Shown: piece after piece, positions 55,439 through 64,000 of the stretch
Numbering within the stretch: position 1 is the first letter of the stretch
How the letters are laid out: the number at the start of each line of letters is the position of its first letter
Source: Streptomyces antioxidans
GTDB lineage: Bacteria > Actinomycetota > Actinomycetes > Streptomycetales > Streptomycetaceae
Length of the DNA stretch: 64,000 nucleotides
Direction: 5' to 3'
Assembly (NCBI RefSeq): GCF_000968685.2
Contig: NZ_LAKD02000002.1
Coordinates: 32,668 to 96,667, forward strand
Translations under genes and position numbers: made by a program
Notes under the pieces: model-generated
Database searches by the model: none
What the model was told of the DNA's origin: nothing
The model's input: the letters and a program-made list of their open reading frames with translations, nothing else

Positions 55439-58207
55439 ATGCCCGCCAACACAACCGGCTCTTCTCCCAAAAAGAAGAAGAGCCGACGTCTCCGCCTGAT
55501 CGTGATCGCAGTCGTGCTGCTGCTCGTCGGGGGCGTCGGCTACGGCGCGTACTGGAGTATCAGTACCGTCAGAGCCTCATTCCCGGAGACCACGGGATCG
55601 CTGCAGCTGAAGGGTTTGTCCGGCCCCGTGCAGGTCAAACGTGACGGCTACGGGATACCTCAGATCTACGCCAGCACCTCCGATGACCTCTTCCGCGCCC
55701 AGGGGTTCGTCCAGGCCCAGGACCGCTTCTGGGAGATGGACGTCCGCCGCCATCTGACCGCGGGCCGGCTCTCGGAGATGTTCGGTTCCGGTCAGGTGGA
55801 GACCGACGCGTTCCTGCGCACCATGGGCTGGCACCGGGTGGCCAAGCAGGAGTACGACACCAAGGTGTCGGCCGACACCAAGAGGTATCTGCGGGCCTAC
55901 TCCGACGGTGTCAACGCCTACCTCAAGGACCATCAGGGCGACGCGCTGTCCGTCGAGTACGCGGCGCTCGACTTCAAGAACGACGGCTACGAGCCCGAGA
56001 AGTGGACCCCGGTCGACTCGCTGGCGTGGCTGAAGGCGATGGCCTGGGACCTGCGCGGCAACATGCAGGACGAGGTGGACCGGGCCCTGGCCTCCAACCG
56101 GCTCAGCGCCAAGCAGATAGACCAGCTCTACCCGTCCTACCCGTACGGTCGGAACAAGCCGATCGTCCAGGACGGCGCCGTCAACGAGGCGACGGACGAG
56201 TTCGACCCCAAGGGCACCCCGGCCGGCTCCACGAGCGGCACGGGAGGCACCGGCTCGGTGGACGGAGGGGCCACCGGAGCCGCTCAGGGGCTGCAGACGC
56301 AGCTGTCCTCGCTCTCCAAGACCCTGGATGACGTCCCGGCGCTGCTGGGCCCGAACGGGACCGGGATCGGCTCCAACTCGTGGGTGGTCTCCGGCAAGTA
56401 CACGACCACCGGCAAGCCGCTGCTCGCCAACGACCCGCATCTGGCGCCCCAGCTGCCGTCTGTCTGGTACCAGATGGGGCTGCACTGCAAGCGGGTCAGC
56501 AGCGCGTGTCCGTACGACGCGGCGGGCTTCACCTTCGCCGGTCTGCCGGGTGTCGTCATAGGTCACAATCAGGACATCAGCTGGGGCATGACCAACCTCG
56601 GCGCCGACGTCAGTGACCTGTACCTGGAGAAGGTCACCTCCGACGGCTACCTCTACGACGGCGAGCAGGTCCCGTTCACCACCCGCGAGGAGACCATCAA
56701 GGTCGCGGGTGGTGCGAGCCGTAAGATCACCGTCCGCACCACCAACAACGGCCCGATCGTCTCCGACCGCGACGACGAGCTCGACAACGTCGGTAAGAGC
56801 GCCCCGGTGGGCACCGGCGCCGATGATGTGGCCCCCGACCGCGGCGACGGCTACGCGGTGGCGCTGAAGTGGACCGCGCTGACCCCGTCCAACACCATGG
56901 ACTCGGTCTTCAAGCTCAACACCGCCAAGAACTTCAGCGACTTCCGTAAGGCGGCCCGCGACTTCGCGGTCCCCTCCCAGAACCTCATCTACGCCGACAC
57001 CAAGGGCAATATCGGCTACCAGGCACCCGGTCAGATCCCGGTGCGCTCCAAGGGCGACGGCCGCTACCCGGCGCCCGGCTGGGACTCGCGCTACAAGTGG
57101 AGCAAGTACATCCCGCAGTCGGCGCTGCCCTGGGAGCTCAACCCGGATCGCGGCTATATCGTCACCGCCAACCAGGCCGTCATAGACGAGAAGAACTACC
57201 CGTATCTGCTGACCGACGACTGGGGTTACGGCGCGCGGAGCCAGCGCATCACCGACCTCATCGAGTCGAAGGTCAAGGACGGCGGGAAGATCTCCACGGA
57301 CGACATGCAGTCCCTCCAGATGGACAACAGCAGCGAGATCGCCAAGCTGCTGACGCCCTATCTGCTGAAGATCGACGTCAAGGACGACTACGTAGGCGAG
57401 GCCCAGAAGCTGCTGGAGAGCTGGGACTACACCCAGGACTCGGACTCGGCGGCCGCCGCGTACTTCAACGCCGTCTGGCGCAACACCCTCAAGCTGGCCT
57501 TCGGCGACAAGCTCCCGAAGGAGCTGCGGGTCAAGGGGGAGTGCCTGCGGGTGCGCCCGGCCGACGACTCGGGTCCGCTGGAGGATCTGAACGGTAACGC
57601 CCGGCTGGTGCGCGAATGCGGTAAGCGCGACCCCGACATGGCCCAGCCCGACGGCGGCGACCGCTGGTACGAGGTCGTACGCAAGATCATCAAGGACCCG
57701 AAGAACGACTGGTGGAAGACGGCGGGCACCCGCAACAAGCCCGGCGCCACCAACCGTGACGAGCTGCTGTCCCAGGCCATGCTGGCCGCGCGCTCGGAGC
57801 TCACCGCCAAGCTGGGCAAGGACATCAACAGCTGGAGCTGGGGCAGGCTGCACCGGCTGACCCTGAAGAACCAGACCCTGGGCACCGAGGGCCCCGGCGT
57901 GGTGCAGTGGCTCCTCAACCGGGGCCCGTGGAACCTCTCCGGCGGCGAGGCGGCGGTCAACGCCACCGGCTGGAACGCGGCGGGCGGCTACGACGTCACT
58001 TGGGTCCCCTCGATGCGGATGATCGTCAACCTCGACAACCTCGACAAGTCGCGCTGGATCAACCTCACCGGCGCCTCCGGCCACGCCTACAACGCGCACT
58101 ACACGGACCAGACCGAGAAGTGGGCGAAGGGCGAGCTGCTGCCCTGGGCGTTCAACAAGAGCGCCGTGGACAAGTCCACGGAGGACGACTTGGCGCTCAC
58201 CCCGTAG
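55439..58207 (+). CDS. Penicillin-acylase-family amidohydrolase (Ntn hydrolase)
   Basis: A 922-aa secreted or membrane-anchored amidase. A basic N-terminus and one hydrophobic helix (residues 20-43) are followed by the alpha domain (RDGYGIPQIYASTSDDLFRAQGF, QAQDRFWEMD), a Gly/Thr/Ser-rich spacer near residues 258-283, and the autocatalytic site GIGSNSWVVSG with nucleophile Ser312. The beta domain has NDPHLAPQLPS, NTMDSVFKLN and ANQAVIDEKNY. Likely substrates are N-acyl-homoserine lactones, cyclic lipopeptides or beta-lactam side chains, undecided. ATG at 55439 follows GAAGGAC. Confidence 0.9.
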   Translation: MPANTTGSSPKKKKSRRLRLIVIAVVLLLVGGVGYGAYWSISTVRASFPETTGSLQLKGLSGPVQVKRDGYGIPQIYASTSDDLFRAQGFVQAQDRFWEMDVRRHLTAGRLSEMFGSGQVETDAFLRTMGWHRVAKQEYDTKVSADTKRYLRAYSDGVNAYLKDHQGDALSVEYAALDFKNDGYEPEKWTPVDSLAWLKAMAWDLRGNMQDEVDRALASNRLSAKQIDQLYPSYPYGRNKPIVQDGAVNEATDEFDPKGTPAGSTSGTGGTGSVDGGATGAAQGLQTQLSSLSKTLDDVPALLGPNGTGIGSNSWVVSGKYTTTGKPLLANDPHLAPQLPSVWYQMGLHCKRVSSACPYDAAGFTFAGLPGVVIGHNQDISWGMTNLGADVSDLYLEKVTSDGYLYDGEQVPFTTREETIKVAGGASRKITVRTTNNGPIVSDRDDELDNVGKSAPVGTGADDVAPDRGDGYAVALKWTALTPSNTMDSVFKLNTAKNFSDFRKAARDFAVPSQNLIYADTKGNIGYQAPGQIPVRSKGDGRYPAPGWDSRYKWSKYIPQSALPWELNPDRGYIVTANQAVIDEKNYPYLLTDDWGYGARSQRITDLIESKVKDGGKISTDDMQSLQMDNSSEIAKLLTPYLLKIDVKDDYVGEAQKLLESWDYTQDSDSAAAAYFNAVWRNTLKLAFGDKLPKELRVKGECLRVRPADDSGPLEDLNGNARLVRECGKRDPDMAQPDGGDRWYEVVRKIIKDPKNDWWKTAGTRNKPGATNRDELLSQAMLAARSELTAKLGKDINSWSWGRLHRLTLKNQTLGTEGPGVVQWLLNRGPWNLSGGEAAVNATGWNAAGGYDVTWVPSMRMIVNLDNLDKSRWINLTGASGHAYNAHYTDQTEKWAKGELLPWAFNKSAVDKSTEDDLALTP

Positions 58208-58308
58208 CGATCCATGGAGCACCCGGTGCCCCGCATGGGGCTCCGAGGGGCCCGGTGGCCGTCTGAGGGGCGTTTCCGCCCCCGGCCGGCCCCGGGCCCG
58301 TCGACCCT

Positions 58309-58355
58309 CGCGGCCCCGCCGACAGGCGCCTCCGGGCGCCCTCAGCGGGGCCGCG
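58309..58355. terminator. Nested hairpin between convergent genes
   Basis: Outer arms CGCGGCCCCGC and GCGGGGCCGCG (11 bp, perfect), and an inner GGCGCC/GGCGCC pair. It overlaps the stop codon of the cyclo-ligase gene and lies 100 bp after the acylase stop, so it can terminate both. Confidence 0.65.
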
Positions 58356-58944
58356 CTGTGAAGCGGTGGAGGCCCGACGGCGTCACCGCCGCGTGCACCG
58401 GACGGTCATGGCCCTCCTCGGGCACCTCGTCCAGCAGTTCACCGTCGTACAGCAGCACCACCAGCGCCGGATCCGCCCCCGCCGCCGCCAGCCGGGCCAG
58501 CACCCGGTCGTACGAGCCCCCGCCGCGGCCCAGCCGCATTCCGCGCCGGTCCACCGCGAGCCCGGGCAGCAGCACCACGTCCGCTCCGGTCACCGCCTCG
58601 GGGCCGAGCCGCGGGCCCTCGGGCTCCAGCAGGCCGCGACGGGCGGGCGCCAGCCGCCCGGGTCCTTCGTCCTCGCCCCAGTCGAGGTCGTCGTCCTCGA
58701 GCAGCACCGGAAGCAGCACCCGGACCCCGCGGGCGCGCAGGGCTTCCCTCAGGGCATACGTTCCGGGCTCGCCGCCCACGGACACATAGGCCGCCACCGT
58801 GGCCGCGTCGACGAGCTCGGGAAGCTCCAGGGCGCGACACGCCAGAGCGGCGCCGGCCGCCTCGATGTCATCCGCCGTCAACCTGGATCTCATCGCCAGG
58901 TGACGTCTTCGCAATGCGCGCTTACTAGCGTCGATGTTGATCAC
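58342..58944 (-). CDS. 5-formyltetrahydrofolate cyclo-ligase
   Basis: A 200-aa enzyme that converts 5-formyl-THF to 5,10-methenyl-THF using ATP. It has KRALRRRHLAMRS at the N-terminus, VAAYVSVGGEPGT, and the family signature RLGRGGGSYDRVLA. It is divergent from galU, as in other Streptomyces. Confidence 0.88.
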   Translation of the reverse strand: MINIDASKRALRRRHLAMRSRLTADDIEAAGAALACRALELPELVDAATVAAYVSVGGEPGTYALREALRARGVRVLLPVLLEDDDLDWGEDEGPGRLAPARRGLLEPEGPRLGPEAVTGADVVLLPGLAVDRRGMRLGRGGGSYDRVLARLAAAGADPALVVLLYDGELLDEVPEEGHDRPVHAAVTPSGLHRFTARPR

Positions 58945-59026
58945 TGGGTGCGCAATCTTCCTGTCTCATGCCATATTCACCGAATGCTCATCATTCGCCC
59001 CAAAGGCACCGGATAGGGTTCGGTAC

Positions 59027-59929
59027 ATGACTCAATCGCGTACTCGGATCAGCAAGGCTGTCATCCCTGCCGCGGGACTCGGAACCCGCTTTCTTCCGGC
59101 CACCAAGGCCACCCCCAAGGAGATGCTGCCGGTCGTCGACAAGCCGGCGATCCAGTACGTCGTCGAGGAAGCAGTCACCGCCGGACTGTCCGACGTCCTC
59201 ATGATCACCGGGCGTAACAAGCGGCCCCTGGAAGACCACTTCGACCGCAACTACGAGCTCGAAGAGGCCCTGACCCGCAAGGGCGACGAGACCCGACTCG
59301 CCCGCGTCCAGGAGTCCAGCGACCTGGCGACCATGCACTACGTCCGCCAGGGAGACCCCAAGGGTCTCGGCCACGCCGTGCTCTGCGCCGCCCCACACGT
59401 CGGTGACCAGCCCTTTGCCGTCCTCCTCGGCGACGACCTCATTGATGCCCGCGACCCGCTCCTGGCCCGTATGGTCGACATCCAGGAGCGCCACGGCGGC
59501 AGCGTCATCGCCCTGATGGAGGTGGACCCGGCTCAGGTCCACCTCTACGGCTGCGCGGCCGTCAAGCCGACCGTGGACGACGACGTCGTCCAGGTCACCG
59601 GCCTGGTCGAGAAGCCCGACCCGGCGGACGCGCCCAGCAACTACGCCGTCATCGGCCGCTATGTGCTCGACCCGGCCATCTTCGGGGTGCTGCGCGAGAC
59701 CGAGCCGGGCCGCGGTGGCGAGATCCAGCTCACCGACGCCCTTCAGGCGCTAGCCTCCAGCCCGGACCTCGGCGGCCCGGTGCACGGCGTCGTCTTCAAG
59801 GGGCGCCGCTACGACACAGGCGACCGTGGTGACTATCTGCGTGCCATTGTCAGACTCGCGTGCGAACGTGAAGACCTGGGCCCGGAGTTCCGGGATTGGC
59901 TTCGCAGTTACGTCACCGAGGAGATGTAG
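59027..59929 (+). CDS. galU: UTP-glucose-1-phosphate uridylyltransferase
   Basis: A 300-aa nucleotidyltransferase making UDP-glucose. It has VIPAAGLGTRFLPATKATPKEM (nucleotide-binding loop and base), QGDPKGLGHAV, LLGDDLI (metal-binding Asp) and FKGRRYDTGDR. ATG at 59027 is the family start. The next gene, glp, begins 4 bp after its stop, so they are co-transcribed. Confidence 0.94.
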   Translation: MTQSRTRISKAVIPAAGLGTRFLPATKATPKEMLPVVDKPAIQYVVEEAVTAGLSDVLMITGRNKRPLEDHFDRNYELEEALTRKGDETRLARVQESSDLATMHYVRQGDPKGLGHAVLCAAPHVGDQPFAVLLGDDLIDARDPLLARMVDIQERHGGSVIALMEVDPAQVHLYGCAAVKPTVDDDVVQVTGLVEKPDPADAPSNYAVIGRYVLDPAIFGVLRETEPGRGGEIQLTDALQALASSPDLGGPVHGVVFKGRRYDTGDRGDYLRAIVRLACEREDLGPEFRDWLRSYVTEEM

Positions 59930-59933
59930 CACC

Positions 59934-61253
59934 TTGAGCAGCACCGCAGAACGGGCCGCCGGCCGGGGCCCGGACCAGGACCGGGTCTGGACGGTGGCCG
60001 AGCACCTCGACGACATCCTCGGACACGTCCACCCGCTGGAGCCGATCGAGCTGCAGTTGCTCGAGGCCCAGGGCTGCGTCCTGGTGGAGGACGTCACCGT
60101 CCCCGGCGCGCTTCCGCCGTTCGACAACAGCTCCATGGACGGCTATGCCGTCCGTACGGCTGACGTCGCGGCCGCGACCGAGGACCATCCCGCGGTGCTG
60201 ACCGTCGTCGGCGACATCGCGGCGGGCAGCGGTGACCTGCCCGCCGTGGGCCCGGGCGAGGCGGCCCGGATCATGACCGGAGCCCCGGTCCCGCCCGGCG
60301 GCCAGGCCGTCGTCCCCGTCGAGTGGACCGACGGCGGTCTCGACAGCGGGCCGGTCACCCATATGCCCGCGCGGGGCTCGGACCCCCACGGCGGAAGCGG
60401 CAGGGTGCGCGTCTTCCGACCGGTGAGGGAGGGCCAGCATGTGCGCACCCGGGGCAGCGACGCGGACGCGGGCGAGCTCGCGCTGCGCGCGGGCACGGTC
60501 CTGGGCGCCTCGCAGCTCGGGCTGCTGGCCGCGCTCGGCCGCGCCACCGTGATGGTGCGGCCCCGGCCGCGGGTGGTGGTGCTCTCCACCGGCAGCGAGC
60601 TGGTCCAGCCCGGCGAGGAGGTCGGCCCCGGCCGGATCCACGACTCCAACAGCTTCCAGCTCACGGCCGCCGCCCGGGAGGCCGGCGCGATCGCCTACCG
60701 GGTGGGCGCGGTGGCAGACGAGGCCGCCACGCTGCGCGCCGCTGTCGAGGACCAGTTGGTCCGTGCCGACATCGTCGTCACCAGCGGCGGGGTCAGCGTC
60801 GGCGCCTACGACGTGGTCAAGGAGGCGATGCACGAGGTGCACTTCCGCAAGCTGGCCATGCAGCCCGGCAAGCCCCAGGGCTTCGGCCGCGTCGGCCCGG
60901 AGAACACCCCGCTGATGGCCCTGCCCGGCAACCCGGTGAGCTCGTACGTCTCCTTCGAGCTCTTCGTACGCCCCGTGATCCGCACCATGCTGGGCAGCTC
61001 CGACGTCCACCGCCCCATCGCCCAGGCGGTCTGCCCCGAGGGCGTCGCCTCCTCGCCCAAGGACAGACGCCAGTTCCTGCGCGGCTGGTACGAGCCGGCC
61101 ACGCTCGACGGCCCGGCCACCGTCAGCCCGGTGGGCGGTGCGGGATCGCACCTCATCAAGGCCATGGCGCACGCCAACGCGCTGATCGTCGTCCCCGAGG
61201 ACGTCACCCAGGTCGCCCCCGGCGCCGAGGTGGACGTCGTCCTGCTGGCCTAG
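59934..61253 (+). CDS. glp: Gephyrin-like molybdotransferase Glp (MoeA family)
   Basis: A 439-aa MoeA-type molybdopterin molybdenumtransferase. It carries [37 protein letters not shown], the MPT-binding [11 protein letters not shown] and [14 protein letters not shown]. The TTG start at 59934 is supported by GAGGAG. The neighbouring sepX/glpR gene suggests this is the Glp type, which in actinobacteria has been linked to the divisome besides cofactor synthesis. Confidence 0.88.
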   Translation: MSSTAERAAGRGPDQDRVWTVAEHLDDILGHVHPLEPIELQLLEAQGCVLVEDVTVPGALPPFDNSSMDGYAVRTADVAAATEDHPAVLTVVGDIAAGSGDLPAVGPGEAARIMTGAPVPPGGQAVVPVEWTDGGLDSGPVTHMPARGSDPHGGSGRVRVFRPVREGQHVRTRGSDADAGELALRAGTVLGASQLGLLAALGRATVMVRPRPRVVVLSTGSELVQPGEEVGPGRIHDSNSFQLTAAAREAGAIAYRVGAVADEAATLRAAVEDQLVRADIVVTSGGVSVGAYDVVKEAMHEVHFRKLAMQPGKPQGFGRVGPENTPLMALPGNPVSSYVSFELFVRPVIRTMLGSSDVHRPIAQAVCPEGVASSPKDRRQFLRGWYEPATLDGPATVSPVGGAGSHLIKAMAHANALIVVPEDVTQVAPGAEVDVVLLA

Positions 61254-61318
61254 CCGCCGACCGCGGCGGGTACGGTGTCGTCCCACACAGGAGCCGCCTG
61301 GCCCGGACCGGGAGAACG

Positions 61319-61801
61319 ATGAGCAGCGCCCAGGACCACCTCACCCATCTCGACCCGTCGGGCGCCGCCCGCATGGTCGACGTCTCGGCCAAGGACGTCA
61401 CCGCGCGCACCGCCCGGGCGAGCGGCCGCGTGCGCGTGGCGCCGCGCGTCGTGGAACTGCTGCGCGGCGAGGGCCTTCCCAAGGGCGACGCCCTCGCCAC
61501 CGCCAGGATCGCGGGCATCATGGCCGCCAAGCGGACCCCGGAGCTGATTCCGCTCTGCCATCCGCTCGCGGTGTCGGGCGTCACGGTGGACCTCGAGGTA
61601 GCCGACGACGCCGTCGAGATCACCGCCACCGTGAAGACCACGGACCGCACGGGCGTGGAGATGGAGGCCCTGACGGCCGTCTCGGTCGCCGCCCTGACGG
61701 TGATCGACATGGTCAAGGCCGTCGACAAGGGAGCCGTCATCACCGACGTCCGGGTGGAGGAGAAGTCCGGCGGCAAGTCCGGTGACTGGAGCCGGGCATG
61801 A
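61319..61801 (+). CDS. moaC: Cyclic pyranopterin monophosphate synthase
   Basis: A 160-aa enzyme of molybdenum-cofactor synthesis that forms cPMP together with MoaA. It contains [34 protein letters not shown] (active-site His) and [25 protein letters not shown] at 61319 follows GGGAGAA. It overlaps the next gene by ATGA. Confidence 0.93.
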   Translation: MSSAQDHLTHLDPSGAARMVDVSAKDVTARTARASGRVRVAPRVVELLRGEGLPKGDALATARIAGIMAAKRTPELIPLCHPLAVSGVTVDLEVADDAVEITATVKTTDRTGVEMEALTAVSVAALTVIDMVKAVDKGAVITDVRVEEKSGGKSGDWSRA

Positions 61802-62397
61802 GCGGCTCAGCGGCGCCGCGCCGCGCCCTGGTCGTCACCGCCTCCAACCGCGCCGCCGCCGGGGTCTACGCCGACACCGGGGGCCCGCTGATCGCCGAGG
61901 GCCTGGCCGGGCTCGGCTTCGCCGTGGACGGCCCGCGCGTGGTGCCCGACGGCGATCCGGTGGAGGCCGCCCTGCGGGACGCCGTGGCGGCCTCGTACGA
62001 CGTCGTGGTGACCACCGGCGGCACCGGTCTCACCCCCACCGACCGCACCCCCGAGGCGACCCGCCGGGTCCTGGACTACGAGATCCCCGGGATCGCGGAG
62101 GCCATCCGGGCGGCGGGGCTCGCCAAGGTGCCCACGGCCGCGCTCTCCCGGGGGCTGGCCGGGGTCGCGGGCGGGACCCTGGTCGTCAATCTGCCCGGCT
62201 CCACCGGAGGGGTGCGTGACGGCCTTACGGTGCTCGGCGGCCTCCTGGTCCACGCGGTCGACCAGATCCATGGCGGGGACCACCGCAGACCCGCCGATTC
62301 CGCCTCTTCCTCCTCCGCCTCCGCTTCCGCCGATGATGCTTCCGATCCCGTCGATGGCCCCGCCGATTCCGCGGGGCAGGCCGGGAGAGCGCGCTGA
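61798..62397 (+). CDS. MogA/MoaB-family molybdopterin adenylyltransferase
   Basis: A 199-aa MPT-binding protein that adenylates molybdopterin. Motifs are [40 protein letters not shown] (the TGGTG MPT site) and [16 protein letters not shown] 35-residue Ser/Ala/Asp-rich tail ([13 protein letters not shown]) extends beyond the domain. It overlaps moaC by ATGA and the next gene's probable CTG start by CTGA. Confidence 0.9.
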   Translation: MSGSAAPRRALVVTASNRAAAGVYADTGGPLIAEGLAGLGFAVDGPRVVPDGDPVEAALRDAVAASYDVVVTTGGTGLTPTDRTPEATRRVLDYEIPGIAEAIRAAGLAKVPTAALSRGLAGVAGGTLVVNLPGSTGGVRDGLTVLGGLLVHAVDQIHGGDHRRPADSASSSSASASADDASDPVDGPADSAGQAGRAR

Positions 62398-63017
62398 ACG
62401 CCCCCTGGCCGGTCGTGCTGGCGGACGGCGATACCGTCCTCCGCCCCATAAAGCTGCGCGACCAGCGCGCCTGGCGTGAGGTCAACCAGCGCAACCGGGA
62501 ATGGCTGCGGCGCTGGGAGGCCACCATCCCGCCGCCTCCGCCGGGCGGCCCCGTCACCCATCGGCCCACCTACCGGCAGATGGTCCGCCATCTGCGGGCG
62601 GAGGCGCACGCGGGGCGGATGCTGCCGTTCATCATCGAGTACCAGGGGCGGCTGGCCGGGCAGTTGACGGTCGCCGGGATCACCTGGGGGTCGATGTGCT
62701 CGGGCCATGTCGGCTATTGGATCGACCAGGCGGTGGCCGGGCAGGGAGTGATGCCGACATCGGTCGCGCTCGCCGTCGACCATTGCTTCCGCACCGTCGG
62801 ACTGCACCGCGTCGAGGTGTGTATCCGGCCCGAGAACCTGCCCAGCCGCCGGGTGATGGAGAAACTCGGATTCCGCCAGGAAGGGCTGCGCCCGCGCTAT
62901 CTCCACATCGACGGCGCATGGCGCGACCACCTGGTCTACGCGCTTACGGTCGAGGAACTGTCCGAGGGACTGCTGAACCGGTGGCACCGGACCCGACCAG
63001 GCGCATCGCAGAAATAA
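62394..63017 (+). CDS. GNAT-family acetyltransferase (RimJ-like)
   Basis: A 207-aa protein N-acetyltransferase of the RimJ/RimL type. It shows DTVLRPIKLRDQRAWREVN at the start, AcCoA-binding YWIDQAVAGQGVMPTSVALA, and EVCIRPENLPSRRVMEKLGFRQEG. The CTG at 62394, coupled by CTGA to mog and behind GGGAGAG, gives the complete N-terminus (L/M)[11 protein letters not shown]; a GTG at 62415 would be the conservative start. Confidence 0.85.
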   Translation: MNAPWPVVLADGDTVLRPIKLRDQRAWREVNQRNREWLRRWEATIPPPPPGGPVTHRPTYRQMVRHLRAEAHAGRMLPFIIEYQGRLAGQLTVAGITWGSMCSGHVGYWIDQAVAGQGVMPTSVALAVDHCFRTVGLHRVEVCIRPENLPSRRVMEKLGFRQEGLRPRYLHIDGAWRDHLVYALTVEELSEGLLNRWHRTRPGASQK

Positions 63018-63153
63018 AATATCTGTTCGAATAACGGGAGAACATTTCCAACCTGGTCATCCCAACAATCACAAAAAACTTTCGAGATATCAGCCAGATC
63101 GTGCGACACACCGCGCCAATTGGCAGATGGCCTCATGCGGACCCCTCTACCGT
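63018..63153. other. AT-rich promoter region of sepX
   Basis: A 136-bp spacer with an unusually AT-rich block (63010-63095, AAATAAAATATCTG and similar). It probably holds the sepX promoter. No clear -35/-10 pair can be assigned. Confidence 0.4.
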
Positions 63154-64000
63154 GTGAGCGTGAGCAGCAGTGGCCTCATCTACGCAGTCATCGTCGGGGC
63201 CTGGGCCGCCTATTTGGTGCCGATGTGGCTTCGTAGGCAGGACGAGCTCAATGAGGCCCGTCCGACGGAACGCTTCAGCACCGCCATCCGGCTGTTGTCC
63301 GGACGGGCGGGCATGGAGCGCCGTTACGCCAAGAGCCGAGCGGACCTCGAGCGCCCCGGGGACCCGGCGGAGGACCCCGCGGAGCGTGCCGCCGAGGACG
63401 TGGACGCCCCCACCAAGGGGGGCGGCCCGGCCGAGCCGGAGCGCTACGCGGCCGACCCGGAAGCGGTGACCGACGCGATCGACGTCCGGGGCTTCGCCGA
63501 GCCCGTAACCCTGCGCGCCCCCGCCCCCACGGGCGCCGACGCCCCCGCCGAGTGCGCGCCGGCACCGGCGGCCGGGAGCGCGAGCGGTGCGCGGGGCGCG
63601 AGCGCTGGGGGTACGCGTGGCGCGGGCGCCGGTGGTGCGGGCAGTGCGCGGGGGGCGGGCGCCGGAGGCTGGAGCGCGCTGGACCGCGGACGGCGCGCCC
63701 GAGTGCTCGCGCGCCGTCGCCGCACCACCGTGGTCCTCTTCGTCGCCTTCACCTTCGGCGCGATCGTCGCGGCCGTCGGCGGCCTCGCCTTCCTATGGGC
63801 CCCGGGCATCCCGGCCATACTGCTCAGCACCTATATCGCCTACCTCCGCGCCCAGGAGCGCCGCCGCTTCGCGTTCACCATGGACCAGCGCCACGCCGAG
63901 CAGGCGGCGCAGCGGCTGCGCGAGCGCCGTCCGCGGGCCCATCCGCCCGCCGAGGGCCCCTCCGCCGAGGGCGGTCCCGCCGACCCTCCCGCCCCCGCCG
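63154..64000 (+). CDS. sepX: Divisome membrane protein SepX/GlpR (3' end beyond window)
   Basis: The open frame starts with GTG at 63154 and runs off the window, 282 codons visible. A short N-terminal helix (GLIYAVIVGAWAAYLVPMWL) is followed by RRQDELNEARPTERFSTAIRLLSGR, which is typical of SepX/GlpR. A long Ala/Gly/Asp-rich middle follows, then a pair of hydrophobic helices (VVLFVAFTFGAIVAAVGGLA and LWAPGIPAILLSTYIAYL) and the basic RAQERRRFAFTMDQRHAEQA. SepX is a Streptomyces divisome membrane protein, and GlpR is its Corynebacterium homologue that interacts with Glp. Confidence 0.85.
   Translation, partial: MSVSSSGLIYAVIVGAWAAYLVPMWLRRQDELNEARPTERFSTAIRLLSGRAGMERRYAKSRADLERPGDPAEDPAERAAEDVDAPTKGGGPAEPERYAADPEAVTDAIDVRGFAEPVTLRAPAPTGADAPAECAPAPAAGSASGARGASAGGTRGAGAGGAGSARGAGAGGWSALDRGRRARVLARRRRTTVVLFVAFTFGAIVAAVGGLAFLWAPGIPAILLSTYIAYLRAQERRRFAFTMDQRHAEQAAQRLRERRPRAHPPAEGPSAEGGPADPPAPA

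Noticed and set aside
55577..58222. 881-aa frame opposite the penicillin acylase gene
   Set aside because: It is the GC-rich antisense shadow of a clear Ntn-hydrolase gene, without a ribosome site or family match.

Overview
This is a high-GC actinobacterial chromosome segment, almost certainly Streptomyces. The evidence is the codon bias, frequent GTG/TTG starts, a desferrioxamine (des) cluster, an HrdD-type sigma factor, a SepX/Glp division locus and a pSAM2-like integrative element. The species cannot be fixed from the sequence alone.

Layout. (1) 1-12,260 is a loose accessory region: an AMP-dependent acyl-CoA ligase with a TetR regulator, a small secreted protein, two closely related TetR regulators, a DHA2-family exporter with a DUF3159 protein, a MerR regulator and a double-hotdog thioesterase. 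Between them lie remnants: the first 55 codons of an S9-type peptidase, a GH19 chitinase fragment, a VOC-domain fragment and a frameshifted serine recombinase. Variants of one operator motif occur at four places here, in front of both TetR paralogues, the DUF3159 gene and the secreted protein. (2) 12,260-21,893 is a 9.6-kb actinomycete integrative and conjugative element (AICE) inserted in the 3' end of tRNA-Arg(CCT) and bounded by 43-bp direct repeats. It carries a NERD-domain protein, a GntR/UTRA repressor with TCTCTAGAGA operators, an SCO3933-like protein, an FtsK/Tra translocase, small transfer proteins (several with CxxC knuckles), a RepSA-type initiator, Xis and a tyrosine integrase.

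(3) 22,052-29,772 is the desferrioxamine siderophore cluster desEFABCD on the minus strand, with an iron box upstream of desE. (4) 29,924-33,624 is a Rieske oxygenase/VanB-type reductase cassette with two small membrane proteins and a divergent TetR gene. (5) 33,590-44,288 holds an M6-like secreted metalloprotease, a TetR/MFS pair, a MarR/extradiol-dioxygenase pair, a questin-oxidase-like protein, hrdD behind a perfect SigR-type promoter, and an SDR. (6) 43,527-47,417 is the fructose PTS operon (DeoR regulator, fruK, fruA).

(7) 47,425-64,000 is mostly core genome: a flavin oxidoreductase, a P1/DmpA peptidase, a free-standing acetyl-CoA-synthetase N-terminal domain, mscL, a SAF/CpaB-like protein, MTA phosphorylase, a poly-serine FmdB protein behind a CIRCE-like element, a CPA1 antiporter, a penicillin-acylase-family hydrolase, 5-formyl-THF cyclo-ligase, and the co-directional row galU, glp(moeA), moaC, mog, an acetyltransferase and sepX/glpR, the last running off the window.

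The strongest candidates for new biology are the shared TetR operator regulon with its tiny coupled leader peptide, the AICE with its NERD cargo and small CxxC proteins, and the CIRCE element overlapping the fmdB-like start.
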